DNA of 7,293 bases from Conexibacter sp. (GTDB taxonomy: Bacteria > Actinomycetota > Thermoleophilia > Solirubrobacterales > Solirubrobacteraceae): assembly GCA_025964215.1 (NCBI GenBank), contig JAOPZG010000457.1, positions 1-7,293 on the forward strand, read 5' to 3'. Of the stretch, positions 4,812-7,293 are shown one piece after another (within the stretch, counting starts at the first letter, position 1; each line of letters begins with the position of its first letter). The position numbers and the translations under genes were made by a program. A model generated the notes under the pieces. The model searched no databases. It had not been told where the DNA came from and worked only from the letters and a program-made list of their open reading frames with translations.

Positions 4812-5540
4812 TCAGCACTTGCCGGCGGCGGCCGACACCGTCTCGGATGCGCCACCCTCCGCGGTGAAGGTCACGCCGACCTTCCGGGAGCCCTTGCAGC
4901 CCACGGAGTAGAAGAGCGCCTTCTTGCCGGTGCCGACCTTCTTGATCTTGGACGTCACCTGGGTGATGCCCGAGTCGAGGCCGGCGACCGGGTGCAGCAG
5001 ACCGGGCGGGACCGTGAAGGTCAGCGAGCCGCCGGTCGAGTCGTTCTTGAGCTTCGCGTCGATCGCCTGGTTGATCGGGGCGAGGCAGCGCGGGGTCGTC
5101 GAGGGATCGCCGTGCAGGAACAGGGCGAGGCTCGAGGGACCACCGACGTAGATGTCGAGCGCCAGGTCGCACTTGGCGCCCGGGTCGATCGGCTGGCCGG
5201 CGGCGCCGACGAAGGCGTTGACCACGCCGGTGCCGACGTGCGTCTTGGCCGGGCAGGCGTCGTCGTTGCCGGCGGCGGTGATGGCCGAGGCCTTGCAGTA
5301 CTTGCCACCGGCGACGGACTTCGTGCTGGAGTTCAACCCGTCGAAGTGGATCTTGTACGTCTGGACCGGGTTGGACAGGTTGCCGTCGTCCGTGCCGATC
5401 GTGTAGTCGAAGTTGACGGCGACCGCCTTGGGCTTCTTCTTCGAACCCCCGCTGGCGATCTGACCCGTCACCTTGTACGTGTTGGTTCTGTCGTGTGCGA
5501 CAGCGGCAAAACAGAGCAGCGCGGCGACCGAAGCCACCAC
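4812..5540 (-). CDS. Secreted six-cysteine protein, paralog B, with disputed 5' end
   Basis: From GTG 5540 the frame gives 242 residues. The mature part matches paralog A along its length: YKVTG, GGSKKKPK, CPAKT, VGTG, GAAGQP, LTFTVP, a Cys-Lys motif near the end and C-terminal Gly-Lys-Cys. Six mature Cys (82, 96, 124, 152, 215, 242) are spaced as in A. Residues 1-15 (MVASVAALLCFAAVA before His-Asp) are a signal-peptide core without the usual basic start. The missing basic part lies upstream: GGAGGAGAAGCG-TTG-CGC is homologous to the leader of A, but the next codon is TAG (5552-5550), in frame, before GTC-TAT-CTC-GTG. The gene is therefore either translated from GTG 5540 (weak AGG eight bases before) with a shortened signal, or nonsense-mutated at codon 3, or affected by a sequence error. 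The LLCF stretch is not a good lipobox. Function is unknown; the hairpin at 4745-4774 probably ends its transcript. Confidence 0.85.
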   Translation of the reverse strand: MVASVAALLCFAAVAHDRTNTYKVTGQIASGGSKKKPKAVAVNFDYTIGTDDGNLSNPVQTYKIHFDGLNSSTKSVAGGKYCKASAITAAGNDDACPAKTHVGTGVVNAFVGAAGQPIDPGAKCDLALDIYVGGPSSLALFLHGDPSTTPRCLAPINQAIDAKLKNDSTGGSLTFTVPPGLLHPVAGLDSGITQVTSKIKKVGTGKKALFYSVGCKGSRKVGVTFTAEGGASETVSAAAGKC

Positions 5541-5549
5541 GAGATAGAC

Positions 5550-5570
5550 CTAGCGCAACGCTTCTCCTCC
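5550..5570 (-). promoter_or_regulatory. Shine-Dalgarno, TTG start and immediate in-frame TAG of paralog B
   Basis: On the minus strand GGAGGAG (5570-5564) is followed after five bases by TTG (5558-5556), CGC (5555-5553) and TAG (5552-5550). This is the leader expected for the gene by comparison with paralog A (same 11-base Shine-Dalgarno block, then start codon and CGC). The TAG makes it a dead start unless it is read through or miscalled. Confidence 0.75.
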
Positions 5571-5652
5571 AAGAGATTCGCGGGACGGGGTGCGCAGCTT
5601 ATCCAGAACGCGGGGAGCGCAAGAGTTGCGGTGTCTTTAAGCTTCCGGCCCT
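5571..5652. promoter_or_regulatory. Divergent intergenic region between paralog B and the redoxin gene
   Basis: These 82 bases must hold the promoters of both outward genes. On the plus strand the AT-rich TTTAAGCTT (5636-5644) ends 8 bases before the GTG at 5653, consistent with a -10 element of a leaderless transcript, since no Shine-Dalgarno precedes that GTG. On the minus strand TTGCGC (5622-5617) and TAAGCT (5601-5596) are 15 bases apart, a weak and short-spaced candidate for paralog B. Both are suggestions only. Confidence 0.35.
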
Positions 5653-6417
5653 GTGCGCGTCCCGACCGACACCATCGCCGCTCCCATGTTCCCGGCCAGC
5701 CTCGACTGGCTCAACGTCGCGACGCTGCGCATGGACAAGCAGCGCGGCCGGCCGGTGCTGCTCGAGTTCTTCGACTTCTGCCGTCCGGCGTCGCTGCGGA
5801 CGCTCCCCTACATGAAGGCGTGGCACGAGCGCTACGAAGAGGCGGGGCTGCGCGTGATCTCCGTCCACGCCCCGGGCTTCCCGCCCGGCCGCGATCCGGC
5901 GGTCGTCGCCGCGGCCGTCGAGCGGCTCGGGATCGAGCACCCCGTGCTGCTCGACACCGAGCTCCTGCTCTGGCGGATCTACGACAACGAGGGCTGGCCG
6001 GCGCGGTACCTCTTCAACCAGGAGCTGCGACTCTTCGAGGTCCACTTCGGCGAGGGCGGCTACCACGAGACCGAGGCGGCGATCCAGGAGCTGCTCGGCG
6101 TCGAGGGCGATCCCGTCCCCTACCTCCATCCCGAGGACGACCCCGACGCGCGCATCGTCGTGCCGACGCCCGACGTCGAGGGCCCGTACTCCGGCCCCTA
6201 CGAGGCCGGCGCCGTGTGGGCCGTGCTCGAGGTCGGCGACGCGGGCGGGACGACCACGGTCAACGGCGAAGAGCGCTCCGTCGACTTCACCGGTGCGCAC
6301 CTGCTCGTAGACCACGGCCATCACGAGGCCGCCGTCCTCGACCTCGCGCTCGGCGAGGGCGTCCTCTGCCACGCGGTCTGCTTCACGCCGGGGCTGGCGC
6401 CCGACGGCGCGGCCTAG
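5653..6417 (+). CDS. Thioredoxin-like (DipZ C-terminal/TlpA-type) protein with degenerate active site
   Basis: A 254-residue protein from GTG 5653; ATG 5686 (residue 12) is an alternative start, and neither has a Shine-Dalgarno. Residues about 15-150 are a thioredoxin-type domain: a strand RPVLLEFFDF, the helix start SLRTLPYMKAWHERY (47-61), then LRVISVHAPGF and WPARYLFNQELRLFEVHFGEG (around 115-135). The RTLPYxKAWHERY part is that of DipZ/TlpA-like proteins, where CxxC directly precedes it; here those two Cys positions are Arg44 and Ser47, and the only nearby Cys is Cys43. The C-terminal part (about 175-250) is a small beta domain resembling the end domain of DipZ-type proteins, with Cys239 and Cys243 in CHAVC. 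No signal peptide or membrane span is seen, so it is probably cytoplasmic. Normal thiol oxidoreductase activity is doubtful; a peroxiredoxin-like or non-redox binding role is possible. Its stop shares CTAG with the convergent phosphoesterase gene. Confidence 0.88.
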   Translation: MRVPTDTIAAPMFPASLDWLNVATLRMDKQRGRPVLLEFFDFCRPASLRTLPYMKAWHERYEEAGLRVISVHAPGFPPGRDPAVVAAAVERLGIEHPVLLDTELLLWRIYDNEGWPARYLFNQELRLFEVHFGEGGYHETEAAIQELLGVEGDPVPYLHPEDDPDARIVVPTPDVEGPYSGPYEAGAVWAVLEVGDAGGTTTVNGEERSVDFTGAHLLVDHGHHEAAVLDLALGEGVLCHAVCFTPGLAPDGAA

Positions 6418-7293
6418 GCGTCCGCGTCGTCGTCCGGCCGGACGAGGTCGTCGTCGGCCAGCAGGCGCAGGAGCTGCGGTGCGCCGGTGTCCTCGACGAG
6501 GATCGCTCCGCCGGGCCAGTAGGGGCTGACGGTGCCCTCGGCCTGGGTGAAGGTCGGCTCGTGGACCCAGCTGCCGGAGTTGTGCAGCCAGGCGCCACTC
6601 GGCGTCCGCCACTCGGTGACGTCGTCGTCGGGCAGCGGGCCGGTGCGGTGGCTGTGGCCGAAGATCACGTGCTCGGCCTCGATGTCGAGGCGGCCGACGA
6701 CCTCGCCGATCGCGTCCAGCGAGTTGCGGCGCAGGGCGTCGCCGGAGAGGTCGGAGCGCACGGGACCGATCCCGAGCAGGTTGAGCCCGCGGATGCCGAG
6801 CGGGAAGACCGCGGTCAGCAGGCGCGCGCGCACGGGCTGATGGCCATCGCCTTGCAGCAGCTCATAGGCCTTGCCCGCGCGACCGGCGCCGGCGCCGAGG
6901 CCCTCCTTCGCCGCGCGCTGCGCCGCGGAGTTGATCCACGCGTACAGCGGCGCGAGCACGCGCTCGTAGTCCTCGGCGCTCGCCGGATCCGGGACGCTGC
7001 CGACCATCCGGCTCATCGCGCCGGCGGCGAGCCGCTCGAAGGTCGGGACCGTGCCGTGCGGATCGAGGTAATGACCATGCGTCGCGTACACGTCCGGCCG
7101 CAGCCACAGACCGGGATAGGCGACCTCGACGTTCCCGCCCAGCCAGCCCGCGAGCTGGCGCGCCATCGGCGAGGCGGTCGCGGGCTTCACGCGCGTCTCG
7201 TGCCCGAGCGGGCGCTGCGCGCGGGCGTCCAGCCACGGCGCGGCGATCGCGTGGTCGTGGTTGCCCGGCACGAGCACGACCTCGGCGCCCTTG
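6414..7293 (-). CDS. Metallophosphoesterase (calcineurin-like), N-terminus outside window
   Basis: The frame runs from TAG at 6414-6416 to the right edge, 292 residues, and is still open there; the GTG at 7277 is internal to the typical strand EVVLVPGNHDH, so the true start lies beyond the window. Visible metal-binding motifs in order are GNHD (fragment residues 10-13), THGHY (71-75) and FGHSHR (211-216), matching the GNHD, H and GHxH blocks of the calcineurin-like phosphoesterase family; the earlier DxH and GDxxD blocks must lie off the window. Between THGHY and GHSH is an unusually long, partly helical stretch of about 135 residues (including ERLAAGAMSRMVG and YAWINSAAQRAAKEG). After GHSH comes WLHNSGSWV, the usual post-motif strand, and an acidic tail. 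The enzyme would hydrolyse a phosphoester with two metal ions; the substrate cannot be told from this part. No membrane span is seen. Its stop overlaps the redoxin stop in CTAG. Confidence 0.92.
   Translation of the reverse strand, partial: KGAEVVLVPGNHDHAIAAPWLDARAQRPLGHETRVKPATASPMARQLAGWLGGNVEVAYPGLWLRPDVYATHGHYLDPHGTVPTFERLAAGAMSRMVGSVPDPASAEDYERVLAPLYAWINSAAQRAAKEGLGAGAGRAGKAYELLQGDGHQPVRARLLTAVFPLGIRGLNLLGIGPVRSDLSGDALRRNSLDAIGEVVGRLDIEAEHVIFGHSHRTGPLPDDDVTEWRTPSGAWLHNSGSWVHEPTFTQAEGTVSPYWPGGAILVEDTGAPQLLRLLADDDLVRPDDDADA

Noticed and set aside
3515..4867. A 450-codon plus-strand frame across the cupredoxin leader and paralog A
   Set aside because: It spans a terminator-like hairpin and an intergenic region and has shadow composition (Arg/Asp/Gly/Val). 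The minus-strand genes have ribosome sites, a signal peptide and conserved Cys.
5508..5514. Lipobox in paralog B (LLC in the signal core)
   Set aside because: The residue before Cys is Leu, not Gly, Ala or Ser, and a better AVA cleavage site follows that aligns with paralog A.
5599..6612. A 337-codon minus-strand frame opposite the redoxin gene
   Set aside because: It runs across the shared stop site of two real genes and consists of Arg/Gly/Val/Asp-rich antisense sequence. The plus-strand protein has recognisable thioredoxin-type motifs.

Overview
The window is very GC-rich (well above 65% by eye). It uses GTG and TTG starts freely, favours codons ending in G or C, and packs its genes tightly with 4-base GTGA stop/start overlaps. 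This style, the acidic Ala/Pro-rich tails and the six-cysteine secreted family suggest a high-GC actinobacterium, most likely Thermoleophilia/Solirubrobacterales. The lineage is inferred from style; no marker gene is present.

Left part (1-1536, plus strand): the 3' end of an unrecognised, highly charged protein, followed 11 bases later by a complete SCO1/SenC-type thioredoxin-fold copper protein with CxxxCP, the SVDPxxDTP-like strand and the distal His. Facing it (3729-1522, minus strand) is a compact gene run: a membrane-anchored cupredoxin-like protein without cysteine, a 469-residue polytopic membrane protein whose predicted mature N-terminus is histidine, a 58-residue single-span protein, and probably a 74-residue helical protein. 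The first three are joined by two identical GTGA overlaps, so they are very likely co-translated. With the SCO protein alongside, this reads as a possible copper or redox module of the cell envelope; the exact function is unknown.

Middle (3730-5570, minus strand): two paralogous exported proteins, each with six cysteines at matching spacing and a C-terminal Gly-Lys-Cys. They are separate transcription units with hairpins behind them. The downstream paralog's tail is duplicated (22 bases), which creates three mutually pairing 10-base blocks. The upstream paralog has its best Shine-Dalgarno next to TTG-CGC followed at once by an in-frame TAG, so its signal peptide may be damaged or translated from an inner GTG.

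Right part (5571-7293): a short divergent intergenic region, then a plus-strand thioredoxin-like protein related to DipZ C-terminal domains in which the CxxC positions are Arg and Ser. Facing it is a metallophosphoesterase whose N-terminus lies outside the window. The two genes end on one shared CTAG. No rRNA, tRNA, CRISPR array or insertion sequence was seen, and no gene-free stretch exceeds 300 bases.
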